Shown here in pieces: positions 8,121 to 15,880 of a stretch of DNA of 64,000 bases (position 1 is its first letter; every line of letters begins with the position of its first letter). The stretch spans positions 62,001 to 126,000 of the forward strand of contig DASRBN010000001.1 of the NCBI GenBank assembly GCA_035653615.1. Reading direction: 5' to 3'. The notes beneath the pieces are model-generated. The model saw only the letters and a program-made list of their open reading frames with translations, did not search any database and was not told where the DNA came from. Made by a program: the position numbers and the translations under genes. Source of the DNA: Ktedonobacteraceae bacterium (lineage in GTDB: Bacteria; Chloroflexota; Ktedonobacteria; Ktedonobacterales; Ktedonobacteraceae).

Positions 8121-8672
8121 CTACGCTTCGCTGCTCTCTTCGTCTTCTTCCAAAGCGGGTGGCACGTATGTCAGATCCTCTTCAGTCAGCGCGGGCGCCT
8201 CTTCGTCGGGCGAGTACACTGCCATCTCATCCTCTGCTTCAACCGGGGCTGGCGTTGCTGCTTCCGCTTCGCTTTCCGCGCCCGCAGTTGCGCGAGCGGC
8301 GGCCTTCGCCTGGGCAGCTGCGGCTGCGGCAGCTTCTCGAGCCTCACGCTCCGCGCGCTCCTCGCGTTCCTTCTGTACGGCCTTGGGATCACGCCTCGTA
8401 ATTAAGTGCCGGAGGACCTCCTCAGAAACCCTGAGATTGCGATCCAGTTCAAGCACGGTCTCGGGGGCCAGAATCATATCGATGAACACGTAATTACCAT
8501 CACGATGGTGTTGGATGGGGTATGCCAGACGGCGCCGTCCCCACTGATTAATCTTCACTACCTGACCATCATGGCTGTTGATAATTTGTTCGATGCGCTC
8601 TAGAATAGAGCGTGTCTGTTCTTCGTTGACTTCGGGGTTGAGAATGAAACCCAGTTCATAATCACGCCTCAC
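8121..8672 (-). CDS. rpsF: 30S ribosomal protein S6 with long acidic C-terminal extension
   Basis: The first ~95 residues are a normal S6 (RRDYELGFILNPEV, GRRRLAYPI, VLRHLITR). The protein is 183 aa, nearly twice the usual length. The extra ~85 residues are rich in Ala and Glu, with low-complexity runs, and end very acidic (EEDEESSEA). Some bacteria have such tails, and their role is unclear. The GTG start at 8672 has GGAGG eight bases before it. Promoter hexamers lie at 8887-8915. First gene of rpsF-ssb-rpsR. Confidence 0.95.
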   Translation of the reverse strand: MRRDYELGFILNPEVNEEQTRSILERIEQIINSHDGQVVKINQWGRRRLAYPIQHHRDGNYVFIDMILAPETVLELDRNLRVSEEVLRHLITRRDPKAVQKEREERAEREAREAAAAAAAQAKAAARATAGAESEAEAATPAPVEAEDEMAVYSPDEEAPALTEEDLTYVPPALEEDEESSEA

Positions 8673-9066
8673 GAAGCCACCTCCTTCCTTTGGGTTTGCT
8701 TCCGGTCACGTCCGCTGGCGCGAATGCGATCAGGCATTCGACATTACGACGGCCGGAGCAGGTGGAGTACCGGCATTGCTTGCATGTTTGTTTGATATGA
8801 TGCCGGAACTGGTTTCTGCCGCAACATGCCGCGGCTTTTACGTTTATTGCATTGCGGCCACCTTTCTGGGGTGGAAACACCCCGCTATTATAGCATTATT
8901 GTTTACTTATGACAATAGAGCCGGCTATCTTCTAGTGAGATATTCACTTGCTCATTCTTTCTATACATCTCGAATGCGGAAATGCGGAACAACCGCGAAA
9001 TTTTGGGGGCAAGAGCGAGTCAGCATACTTCCGCATTGACAACTATCAATACAATAGCTCATACTT
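8673..9066. other. Divergent intergenic region between rpsF and the glycosyltransferase gene
   Basis: 394 bp with no gene I can support. It holds the rpsF promoter (8887-8915), giving a leader of about 210 nt before rpsF. No hairpin resembling the known S6:S18 leader could be assigned by eye. Confidence 0.6.
8887..8915 (-). promoter_or_regulatory. Promoter for rpsF-ssb-rpsR
   Basis: On the minus strand, TTGTCA (8915-8910) and TATAAT (8892-8887) are separated by exactly 17 bp. The -10 is a full consensus match. Predicted start near 8880, about 210 nt before rpsF. Confidence 0.85.
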
Positions 9067-10875
9067 GTGAATGAAAAAGATCAGCAGGTTACTGTGAGCG
9101 AGGAACACATGCAACGGCGGCCTGAGAATCACGCAGCACGCGCGATACGCACGCGAAGGACACAGCCTTCGCTTCCGGTAAACACATTACCCACGGCTCC
9201 GCAGGTCGTGCCAGAACAACAAAACCGCGCGACGCCACAACCGCCCATCAAGAAACGCCCTAATCTTGCCCGGCGTGTCGCCTGGAAACTGGCCGGTTGG
9301 GGAGTGCTGCTGGCCATACTCTATTTCGCCCTTTATCCGCTGCTGGCCGGAGCTATCCCGGGCCGCACAACGGCGAAACAGGCGTTGTATGCCATCTTTC
9401 CCTGGCTGCCGCGTCTTTACTGGACAACCCTGGCCCCCATTCTCGCGCAGGGCCTGAGCAGGCTTCCTCCATTCAATTTGACCAGCAATGGCCCTGGCAG
9501 CTATGCCAACCTGCTCCTCGCGGTGCTGGCGCTGGCTTTCATCATCCTGCTGTTCTGCGTGCGCGCCGGCAGTAGGGTGGCGAAGGAGAAACTTTCGCGC
9601 CAGGACGCCCAACGTATTTTCTTCGTGATATTCGCCTTCACAGTCCTCTTCAGCATCATTTTTGTCGTGGCTCCAGCTGTGCAATCGCAAGACGTATTTT
9701 TGTATAGCGCATACGGGCGCATAGTGGCAGTGGAGCGCCTGAATCCGTATGTACTCCAGGGGGCTATTGCCAGAACAGTTGGCGGCAGTGCTCCCTATGG
9801 CCCGCTCTGGATTGATTTAACGCTGCCGCCGGCCCTACTATCTCACGGTAATGCCGGCATTAGCCTGCTCGCATTTCGCCTGGTGGCGCTGCTGGCGCAC
9901 CTGGCAAATACGCTGCTGATATGGTCGATCCTCGCGCGGCTCAAGCCACAGACGCGCATTTCCGGCACGCTCCTGTATGCGTGGAACCCACTAATACTCC
10001 TGCTGGGCATCGGCGAGATGCATAGTATAATCGTGGTCGCGCTGTTCATCCTGCTCTCGGTTTACCTCTTGCAACGCAAATCCAACATGCTGAGCTGGGT
10101 ATTCCTGTTGCTGGCAGTGTTGATCAATCCGGTATGCCTGCTCCTGTTCCCGCTTGCCCTGCGCCTGCTATGGAAAGAATCGCGCGCGCTGGGACGCGGA
10201 CTGCGCGTGCTGTGGTGGCTTGCCCTGCTCTGCCTTTCGGCGCTCATTGTCGTGCTGGCCTATTTCCCTTACCGCCAGGGCTGGAGTATAAGCGGTATGC
10301 TGGCAAATATAGGGAGCAACTTCTGGCCCAATAGTGCCGCCAATTCGCTGGATGCTGTGTTGCTGCATCTTCCGATAGCCTCTTCACCCGCGCTGGCCTG
10401 GATTATCGCTCCCCATCACTGGATGATTCTGGCGCTGGTCATAGCGGGTATCATGCTGCTCTTCGGACTCTGGCTGGTGGACACGCTGGAACTGGCCCTG
10501 TTCTTTGATAGCTGGCTATTCCTGATCTTCTTGCTGCTCGCGCCCGTAAACGCGCCGGAGTATATCCTGTTACCGCTGGCGCTGGCGATTGTTAGCGCGA
10601 GTCGCCCCACCATCCTGCTGGCAATACTGCTCGCGATGGGAGCAGCCCTGGAGTACTATTTCTTGCTCTGGCCATCGCCCTGGCCCGCGCTGGCTCTGGT
10701 CACGCTAGGATTACCCCTCCTGGCCTGGGGTTGGACGCTCTTTATTACCTCTTCCTGGCACATGGCCCATCCCGAGAATGAGGAGCCGCCGGTCAAGCCA
10801 CCACCAGGGGGCTTCAGCTTCTCGCGTCCATCCTGGTCGCGTCCATCGCGCCCCTCCTGGCCCAGACGTGGTTAA
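9067..10875 (+). CDS. Polytopic membrane glycosyltransferase (GT87/DUF2029 or MptA/B-like)
   Basis: 602 aa. A hydrophilic N-terminus of ~70 residues with many Arg/Gln/Pro is followed by about 12-13 membrane segments and a Pro/Ser/Arg-rich tail. The loop QSQDVFLYSAYGRI followed by LNPYV and APYGPLWID is the pattern of polyprenol-phosphate-mannose-dependent mannosyltransferases, which use a lipid-linked sugar on the outer face. The start is a GTG at 9067 without a strong ribosome site. It is a single gene, divergent from rpsF. The family call is by motif, and the sugar and acceptor are unknown. Confidence 0.75.
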   Translation: MNEKDQQVTVSEEHMQRRPENHAARAIRTRRTQPSLPVNTLPTAPQVVPEQQNRATPQPPIKKRPNLARRVAWKLAGWGVLLAILYFALYPLLAGAIPGRTTAKQALYAIFPWLPRLYWTTLAPILAQGLSRLPPFNLTSNGPGSYANLLLAVLALAFIILLFCVRAGSRVAKEKLSRQDAQRIFFVIFAFTVLFSIIFVVAPAVQSQDVFLYSAYGRIVAVERLNPYVLQGAIARTVGGSAPYGPLWIDLTLPPALLSHGNAGISLLAFRLVALLAHLANTLLIWSILARLKPQTRISGTLLYAWNPLILLLGIGEMHSIIVVALFILLSVYLLQRKSNMLSWVFLLLAVLINPVCLLLFPLALRLLWKESRALGRGLRVLWWLALLCLSALIVVLAYFPYRQGWSISGMLANIGSNFWPNSAANSLDAVLLHLPIASSPALAWIIAPHHWMILALVIAGIMLLFGLWLVDTLELALFFDSWLFLIFLLLAPVNAPEYILLPLALAIVSASRPTILLAILLAMGAALEYYFLLWPSPWPALALVTLGLPLLAWGWTLFITSSWHMAHPENEEPPVKPPPGGFSFSRPSWSRPSRPSWPRRG

Positions 10876-10880
10876 AACTA

Positions 10881-10909
10881 TTGCGCAATCCGGTCGAGTG
10901 TGCTATACT
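10881..10909 (+). promoter_or_regulatory. Promoter for rpmI-rplT
   Basis: TTGCGC (10881-10886), a 17-bp spacer and TATACT (10904-10909), with TGC before the -10 (extended -10). It starts six bases after the stop of the preceding gene. Predicted start near 10916. Confidence 0.85.
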
Positions 10910-10915
10910 AGCTGC

Positions 10916-11132
10916 GCACGCGGGGTTTATTCCTGAAAAAGGCTTCTCTGCGCCTTTGACGGAACAAAAGTGGTGGCTCGAAATTGAGTTGGGGTCCATT
11001 CCTCCAATTACTCACCACCTGCACTGCCTCTCCTTTCTGCGTCTATGCACGCAAGCAGATGGATTTGCAGAAAATTACGAACTGATAGAAACCTGTGCCT
11101 TGCCCCGCCAGTTATGAAAGAGAAAGAAGAAC
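10916..11132 (+). promoter_or_regulatory. Long 5' leader of rpmI-rplT (possible L20 autoregulatory leader)
   Basis: About 217 nt of untranslated leader. It includes a hairpin with stem AAAGGC/GCCTTT (10938-10943 with 10952-10957) and further pairing such as GGTGG with CCACC around 10971-11022. In other bacteria the L20 protein represses this operon by binding its leader, usually in front of infC. Here infC is not adjacent. No clear terminator or T-run was found. Confidence 0.5.
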
Positions 11133-11336
11133 ATGAAGCAGAAACTGAAAACACACAAAGCTATGGCCAAGCGGGTCAAAGTGACCGGCTCCGGCAAATT
11201 CATGCGCCGTAAGGTTGCGCTCAACCACCTGCGCCGCAACAAATCACCTGAGGCCATCCGTTCGATGGACAAGAAGTTTCCACTGGCGACCGCCGATACG
11301 CGCCGCCTGAAACGCCTGCTCCCCTATTCTTTTTAG
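11133..11336 (+). CDS. rpmI: 50S ribosomal protein L35
   Basis: 67 aa, very basic. The pattern KQKLKTHKAMAKRVKVTGSG and the later LRRNKSPEA are typical of L35. The ATG at 11133 follows GAAAGAAGAAC, a weak purine-rich site. rplT follows after 64 bp. The usual upstream infC gene is missing here. Confidence 0.95.
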   Translation: MKQKLKTHKAMAKRVKVTGSGKFMRRKVALNHLRRNKSPEAIRSMDKKFPLATADTRRLKRLLPYSF

Positions 11337-11400
11337 TTAGTTGGTTAACTCATTTGAAGTTTGCAGATGAAATGATTCGAACGGAGGAAAGTAAAAGACT

Positions 11401-11757
11401 ATGCCAAGAGTAAAACGTGGCGTCCCAGCACACAAGAGGCATAAGAAAATTCTGAATATGGCCGAGGGCCACCGTGGTACGCGCAAGCGACTCTTCCGGC
11501 CCGCGCATGAATCCGTCATGCGCTCGATGGCCTACATGTATCGCGACCGCCGCAACCGCAAGCGCGACATGCGCCGCCTCTGGATCACGCGCATCAATGC
11601 CGCGGCTCGCATGCACGGCGTCAGCTACAGCAAGCTGATCCACGCCATCCATACCGCCAATATCGAGGTGGATCGCAAGATTCTCGCCGAGATGGCCGTC
11701 CGTGATGAAGCCGCTTTCACGGCGCTGGTAGAGAAGGCATTAGCAACAATCGTGTAG
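11401..11757 (+). CDS. rplT: 50S ribosomal protein L20
   Basis: 118 aa. [18 protein letters not shown] and the C-terminal [12 protein letters not shown] match L20, an early 23S rRNA assembly protein that also acts as repressor of its own operon in several bacteria. CGGAGGAAAG lies about 13 bases before the ATG. It is cotranscribed with rpmI, and a SpoU methyltransferase gene starts 21 bp after its stop. Confidence 0.97.
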   Translation: MPRVKRGVPAHKRHKKILNMAEGHRGTRKRLFRPAHESVMRSMAYMYRDRRNRKRDMRRLWITRINAAARMHGVSYSKLIHAIHTANIEVDRKILAEMAVRDEAAFTALVEKALATIV

Positions 11758-11778
11758 CAACCTGGGAACGCAATTTTC

Positions 11779-12615
11779 ATGACACGGATTACCAGCCCTA
11801 CCAATCCGCGTATTCGCAAGCTGCACGACCTGGATACAACGAGAGGCCGCAAAAAAAGCGGCCTCTTCTTCATGGAGGGTCCGCACCTGCTCGCGTCGTT
11901 GCTCGACGCCGATATTATGCCCCGCGAGGTCTATTACGCGCCTGAGTTGCTCTCGCGTACAGCCCAGGGTAGATCGCTGCTCGCCCGCCTCCTGCACGCG
12001 CCCACCTTGCATGAAGACCAGCTTATAGAGGTCAGCGAACGGGTAATTGAAACGCTGGGTGAGGCCCAGACATCGCAGGGTGTGATCAGCGTTCTGCCCT
12101 TAGACGCGCTCGACCCTGATCTTTTGCGAGCCAGGCGCGCCCCGGCGAAACGGCCCATCTTGCTCATCCTGGACAGCCTGGCCGACCCGGGTAACCTGGG
12201 TACGATACTGCGCACCGCATTAGCGGCCAACGCAGACGAGGTATTGCTCAGCCTCAACTGCGCGGACTGCCTCAGCCCAAAGGTGGTGCGCGCGGCAGCG
12301 GGAGCGCACGTGGCCCTGCCCGTGCGAGCCGACCTTCCCTGGGAAGACATCGAAGAGCGCGCCATACATCATTGTGGCAAAGAGAAACGTATCTTGCTGG
12401 CCGAAGCCGGAAGCCCATACCTCTACTACGAGCAAGATTTGACGCAGCCGCTGGCCCTGATTATCGGCAGCGAGGCACACGGTCCCTCACCGGAAGCACG
12501 CAGGCTGGCGACACGTATGATTTCCATTCCACTAGCGAATGGCGTGGAGTCGCTGAACGCGGCGATGGCGGCGGGGATTATTTTGTTCGAGGGGGTGAGG
12601 CAACAGAGGCTATGA
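11779..12615 (+). CDS. SpoU/TrmH-family RNA 2'-O-methyltransferase
   Basis: 278 aa. The N-terminal substrate-binding part begins ITSPTNPRIRKLHDL and includes FMEGPHLL. The C-terminal knotted SPOUT domain has the three family motifs: LDSLADPGNLGTILRTA, IIGSEAHG and IPLANGVESLNAAMAAGI. Such enzymes methylate a ribose in rRNA or tRNA with SAM. This type (TsnR/RlmB-like without long extension) often sits next to rplT. An unusual 9-bp GC-rich stem with a seven-A loop lies inside codons ~22-29 (11842-11866). The last six bases overlap the converging HIT gene. Confidence 0.9.
   Translation: MTRITSPTNPRIRKLHDLDTTRGRKKSGLFFMEGPHLLASLLDADIMPREVYYAPELLSRTAQGRSLLARLLHAPTLHEDQLIEVSERVIETLGEAQTSQGVISVLPLDALDPDLLRARRAPAKRPILLILDSLADPGNLGTILRTALAANADEVLLSLNCADCLSPKVVRAAAGAHVALPVRADLPWEDIEERAIHHCGKEKRILLAEAGSPYLYYEQDLTQPLALIIGSEAHGPSPEARRLATRMISIPLANGVESLNAAMAAGIILFEGVRQQRL
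11842..11866 (+). promoter_or_regulatory. Strong hairpin within the start of the SpoU gene
   Basis: AGAGGCCGC pairs perfectly with GCGGCCTCT around a loop of seven A, followed by TCTT. It resembles a weak intrinsic terminator or attenuator located inside the coding sequence, about 85 nt after rplT. Confidence 0.55.
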
Positions 12616-13119
12616 TTCTTTCACCTTCTCCAGCGCCTCCTTCAACTGCTCGTACACCACATCCAGGTGTTCTGGCATCACCTTGACATCCGCCAGCACT
12701 GGCATGAAGTTGGTATCGCCGTTCCAGCGCGGAACGACGTGCAGGTGCATGTGTTCGGCATAGCCGGCCCCTGCGACTTTGCCCTCGTTGATGCCCATGT
12801 TGAAGCCGTCGGGCTTCATGGCATAACGCAGCGCCTTCAAAGCTAGCTGCGCCTGCTCCATCAACTCGCTGAGCGTCGCGCTATCCAGCTTCTCGATGCT
12901 GCCTACATGTTGATAGGGCGCGATCATCAGGTGGCCGTTGTTGTATGGATAGAGGTTCAACATCATATAGCAGCGCTCGCCGCGGTACAGGATATGGTAT
13001 TCGACATCGCGGTGAGCGGCAGGCTGCGCGCAAAAAATGCACTCGTGTTCTTTCTCGGTTGCCTGTGGTGTTTTGGGCGCGATATATTGCATGCGCCAGG
13101 GTGCCCATAAAGTTTCCAT
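12610..13119 (-). CDS. HIT-family nucleotide hydrolase (Ap4A-type)
   Basis: 169 aa from the ATG at 13119. It starts METLWAPWRMQYI, has a CIFC pair near the N-terminus, NLYPYNNGHLMIAP, and the histidine triad HMHLHVVPRW. This is the pattern of the Ap4A phosphorylase/hydrolase-like HIT proteins common in bacteria and archaea. They cleave dinucleoside polyphosphates or adenylated compounds. The frame is open six codons further up, but those overlap the promoter's -10 box. The best promoter would place the transcript start at or next to this ATG. It converges with the SpoU gene. Confidence 0.9.
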   Translation of the reverse strand: METLWAPWRMQYIAPKTPQATEKEHECIFCAQPAAHRDVEYHILYRGERCYMMLNLYPYNNGHLMIAPYQHVGSIEKLDSATLSELMEQAQLALKALRYAMKPDGFNMGINEGKVAGAGYAEHMHLHVVPRWNGDTNFMPVLADVKVMPEHLDVVYEQLKEALEKVKES

Positions 13120-13125
13120 AGTGCT

Positions 13126-13131
13126 AGTATA
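13126..13131 (-). promoter_or_regulatory. Extended -10 box giving a probably leaderless HIT mRNA
   Basis: On the minus strand TGCTATACT matches an extended -10 element (TGn then TATACT). The hexamer ends seven bases before the ATG, so transcription would start at about the A of the start codon. The same GTGCTATACTAGC string is used at the rpmI promoter. No good -35 is seen. Confidence 0.65.
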
Positions 13132-13188
13132 GCACAATTCGGTTGGAAAAATTCATCAGAGTGGGGAACCACGCCAGGTAATCAGCGG

Positions 13189-13554
13189 TCAGGCCCCGGT
13201 AGGATTTTCCGGCAGCGGAATCCAGGATTCTGCCCAGTTGTGAATGGCATCCACGACAGGCTTAAGGTCTTGCCCCTTCTCGGTCAGGCGGTACTCGACA
13301 CGCACGGGAATCTGGGGATAGACTGTGCGTTCAACGATGCCCTCTTCCTCCAATTCGCGCAGGCGGTCGCTCAGCACGCGGTCCGAAAGGCCGTCTACCG
13401 CGGAGGTAAGCTCGCAAAAGCGTTTTGGCCCGCTCATAAGAGCGTCCAGCAATAGTCCCGTCCAGCGCTTCCCTAATAGCTGAATAGCGTGTTCGTAGCG
13501 TGGGCACATCTGGTGCTGCGGTGATGTAGTTGTCTCTGTTGGCTTCGTCGCCAT
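13189..13554 (-). CDS. HxlR-family winged-helix transcriptional regulator
   Basis: 121 aa. CPRYEHAIQLLGKRWTGLLLDAL, FCELTSAVDGLSDRVLSDRLRELEEEGIVERTVY (read as consecutive segments) and VEYRLTEKG are the HxlR/DUF24 winged-helix pattern, including the N-terminal Cys used for redox or aldehyde sensing in some members. The ATG at 13554 has AAGGAG close upstream, and an upstream TTG (13581) is also in frame. It is divergent from the protease-exporter unit and is a reasonable candidate to regulate it, though that is inference from position. Confidence 0.88.
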   Translation of the reverse strand: MATKPTETTTSPQHQMCPRYEHAIQLLGKRWTGLLLDALMSGPKRFCELTSAVDGLSDRVLSDRLRELEEEGIVERTVYPQIPVRVEYRLTEKGQDLKPVVDAIHNWAESWIPLPENPTGA

Positions 13555-13611
13555 GGCTCCTTGTCTGCTCTTTCTGATCAAAAGTTGATCTTCTCAGCAT
13601 TAGCTACCTTA

Positions 13612-13640
13612 ACTATACCATATCTGCTGCTCTAACGCAA
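13612..13640 (-). promoter_or_regulatory. Promoter for the HxlR gene
   Basis: On the minus strand TTGCGT (13640-13635) and TATAGT (13617-13612) with a 17-bp spacer. The predicted start lies about 50 nt before the ATG. Confidence 0.75.
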
Positions 13641-13762
13641 GGGACGCTACTATTAAAAAGTAAGCAATGATGCGCAACCCTTTTCAACCTGCTAAACTGC
13701 TCATTTATCCAGGTCATTACTAGCCGAATGGGTGATGCTGGCCCCCTCCATCGCGGCATATA

Positions 13763-13833
13763 GTAGGGGCGGAAGTGGATGTGGCGGGGACAGAGTTCTT
13801 ACACGTGTAAGCCCCGCGGTCGTCCGCTCCTAC
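13763..13833. repeat. Nested hairpin structure upstream of the first HtrA gene
   Basis: Three nested inverted pairs: GTAGGGGCGGA (13763-13773) with TCCGCTCCTAC (13823-13833, one mismatch), GCGGGG (13784-13789) with CCCCGC (13812-13817), and the inner palindrome CTTACACGTGTAAG (13798-13811). It could be a repeat element or an operator with leader structure for the 13881 gene. The inner 14-bp palindrome would suit a dimeric regulator. Confidence 0.65.
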
Positions 13834-13880
13834 GAACCATTTTGTATATGCACATTCAGTGTTACGAAAGAGAAGAGAAA

Positions 13881-14801
13881 ATGGATCAATCAACCACAGC
13901 AACCTCTGAAACGAGCCTGTTGAAAACGCTTTCCGACCAGATGGCCGGTGCTGTCGCGCGCGTTGAGCCGGCACTGGTACTGGTCAATGGCCGCCCGCGC
14001 CAGCCAGCCAGTGGTATCGTCTACGCGCCTGACCTGGTGCTGACCGCCGATCACGTGCTTGAGCGCGAGGAAGACCTGACCATTCAGACGCACGATAAGC
14101 GCACCCTACCGGCGCAATTTGTGGGCCGTGACCTTGCTACCGACCTCGCGGTGTTACGCGTGACCGATCTCGGAATCGCAAAAGCCTCGTTCGCGGTGGA
14201 GACAGCGCGAGTCGGCCAGCTTGTGATGGCCGTTGGGCGTTCCGCGAGCGAGGGCACAATGGCAAGCGTGGGCATCGTCAGCGCGGTTGGTGGCCCGTTG
14301 CGCACCGGGCGCGGAGCCACGCTCGAACGCTTTATTCGTACCGACGCCACACCCTATCCTGGCTTCTCAGGAGGCCCCTTGATCGACTCGCAGGGAGACG
14401 TGCTGGGAGTCACTACCACCGGACTGGTGAACGGCATCGCGCTCGCCATACCTGCCTCCATCGCCACGAGCATTGCCGAAATCCTGGCGCAACAGGGCTA
14501 CATCAAACGAGGCTACCTGGGCATCAGCAGCCAGCAGGTACAGCTTCCGCCTTCACAACGAGCGGGACGAGCGCAGGAGCAGGGATTATTGATTGTAAAA
14601 GTCGATGATGACAGCCCGGCGCAAAAAGCTGGACTGCTGCTCGGCGATATCCTGGTGGCATTGGATGGTCAGGCAGTAGATGACGCCGAGGAGCTGCGCC
14701 TTCTCCTGTCAAGCAACCGCGTCGGAAAGACGATACCCGTAGAGGTCATTCGCGGCGGCCAGCTTCAAACATTGCAGGTCACGGTTGGACAACGCTCGTA
14801 A
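13881..14801 (+). CDS. HtrA-like serine protease with PDZ domain, no signal peptide
   Basis: 306 aa. A trypsin-like domain with His in LTADHVL, Asp in LATDLAVLRV and Ser in PGFSGGPLI is followed by one PDZ domain (GYLGISSQQV to VEVIRGG). This is the HtrA/DegP architecture. Those enzymes degrade or refold damaged exported proteins. No signal peptide or membrane segment is visible at the N-terminus, so the protein may act in the cytoplasm or leave by another route. GAAAGAGAAGAG precedes the ATG. First of four colinear genes (two proteases, a regulator, an exporter). Confidence 0.88.
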   Translation: MDQSTTATSETSLLKTLSDQMAGAVARVEPALVLVNGRPRQPASGIVYAPDLVLTADHVLEREEDLTIQTHDKRTLPAQFVGRDLATDLAVLRVTDLGIAKASFAVETARVGQLVMAVGRSASEGTMASVGIVSAVGGPLRTGRGATLERFIRTDATPYPGFSGGPLIDSQGDVLGVTTTGLVNGIALAIPASIATSIAEILAQQGYIKRGYLGISSQQVQLPPSQRAGRAQEQGLLIVKVDDDSPAQKAGLLLGDILVALDGQAVDDAEELRLLLSSNRVGKTIPVEVIRGGQLQTLQVTVGQRS

Positions 14802-14929
14802 TTGCAGTACCCTTGACATCGCAGTACCCTCGAAAGGTCGTGGAAGGACATCGCTCCTGTCCCTCCTGGAGGGAGAGCATACACATCAGTTCCGAAACGG
14901 TCAAGCGGAAATGCAATAAGGACAAAAGC

Positions 14930-15880
14930 ATGACACAAACAATTTTCGATACGACAGCGCCCGGGCCGCTATTGCCCGATGTGTTTTCCGCCGAGCTCAT
15001 GCGGCTCATTGAGCGCGTGAAGCCCGGCATCGTGCAGGTGCGCAACGAGGGGCGTGGCGCTGGCACCGGCATTATCTGGCGCTCGGATGGCACGATTATC
15101 ACCAATCATCACGTCGTGCCCAATGATGAGACTGGTATCCAGGTACATCTCGCGGACAATCGCGTGCTTGAGGCGAAGGTAATCGACCGCAATCCTAGAT
15201 TAGACCTGGCAGCGCTCAAGGTGACCGCGGATAACCTGACCGCCTTGCCCGCGGGCGTTTCCTCGCGGCTGCGCGTGGGCGAGCTGGTCTTCGCGATTGG
15301 TCACCCATGGGGACAGCGCTGGGTTGCCACCGCCGGTATTGTGAGCGGCGTTGGCACACTTCAGGCAACCGGAGACGCTAAAACCCCGCAACATATCAAA
15401 TCGGATGTACGCATCGCGCCGGGCTATTCGGGCGGTCCATTGCTCGATGCCTCGGGCCACGTCGTCGGCATCAACGCCATGATTTTCGGCGGCGACCTCG
15501 CGGTCTCCATCCCTGGCGATGTAGTCAGCAACTGGATCGGCGTTCAACGGCGCCAGATCGAGCTGAATTTTGAGGTGATGCCTGTCGAAATTCCGGCTAA
15601 TTTGCGCAAGGGGATCGCCGCCGGTCGCGAAGCAGGCCTGCTGGTAGTCGGCTCCAATTTCAATGGCGCATCGGAACATGCCGGTTTATTCATTGGAGAT
15701 GTGCTGCTCGGTGTACTGGATGGCAAAGTGGACATGCAACCCCTTGATGATGTAACCTCCCTGGTAGAAGGTCTGGCGCATCTCGATTCTGAAGCAAAGG
15801 TCGGATTCCAGATCATTCGTGGAGGCAACATTACCATGATCGAAGTACCGTTAAAGACTTTGGAGCGTACCCACGCATGA
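14930..15880 (+). CDS. Second HtrA-like serine protease with degenerate PDZ, no signal peptide
   Basis: 316 aa. The triad residues are in ITNHHVVP (His), NPRLDLAALKV (Asp) and PGYSGGPLL (Ser). A C-terminal PDZ-like domain (AGREAGLLVVGSNFNG, HAGLFIGDVLLGVLDG) is recognisable but less regular. It also lacks a signal peptide. AATAAGGACAAAAGC precedes the ATG, nearly the same leader as that of the exporter gene two genes down. It is divergent in sequence from the first protease, so not a recent duplicate. Its stop overlaps the start of the regulator gene by four bases (ATGA), implying coupled translation. Confidence 0.88.
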   Translation: MTQTIFDTTAPGPLLPDVFSAELMRLIERVKPGIVQVRNEGRGAGTGIIWRSDGTIITNHHVVPNDETGIQVHLADNRVLEAKVIDRNPRLDLAALKVTADNLTALPAGVSSRLRVGELVFAIGHPWGQRWVATAGIVSGVGTLQATGDAKTPQHIKSDVRIAPGYSGGPLLDASGHVVGINAMIFGGDLAVSIPGDVVSNWIGVQRRQIELNFEVMPVEIPANLRKGIAAGREAGLLVVGSNFNGASEHAGLFIGDVLLGVLDGKVDMQPLDDVTSLVEGLAHLDSEAKVGFQIIRGGNITMIEVPLKTLERTHA

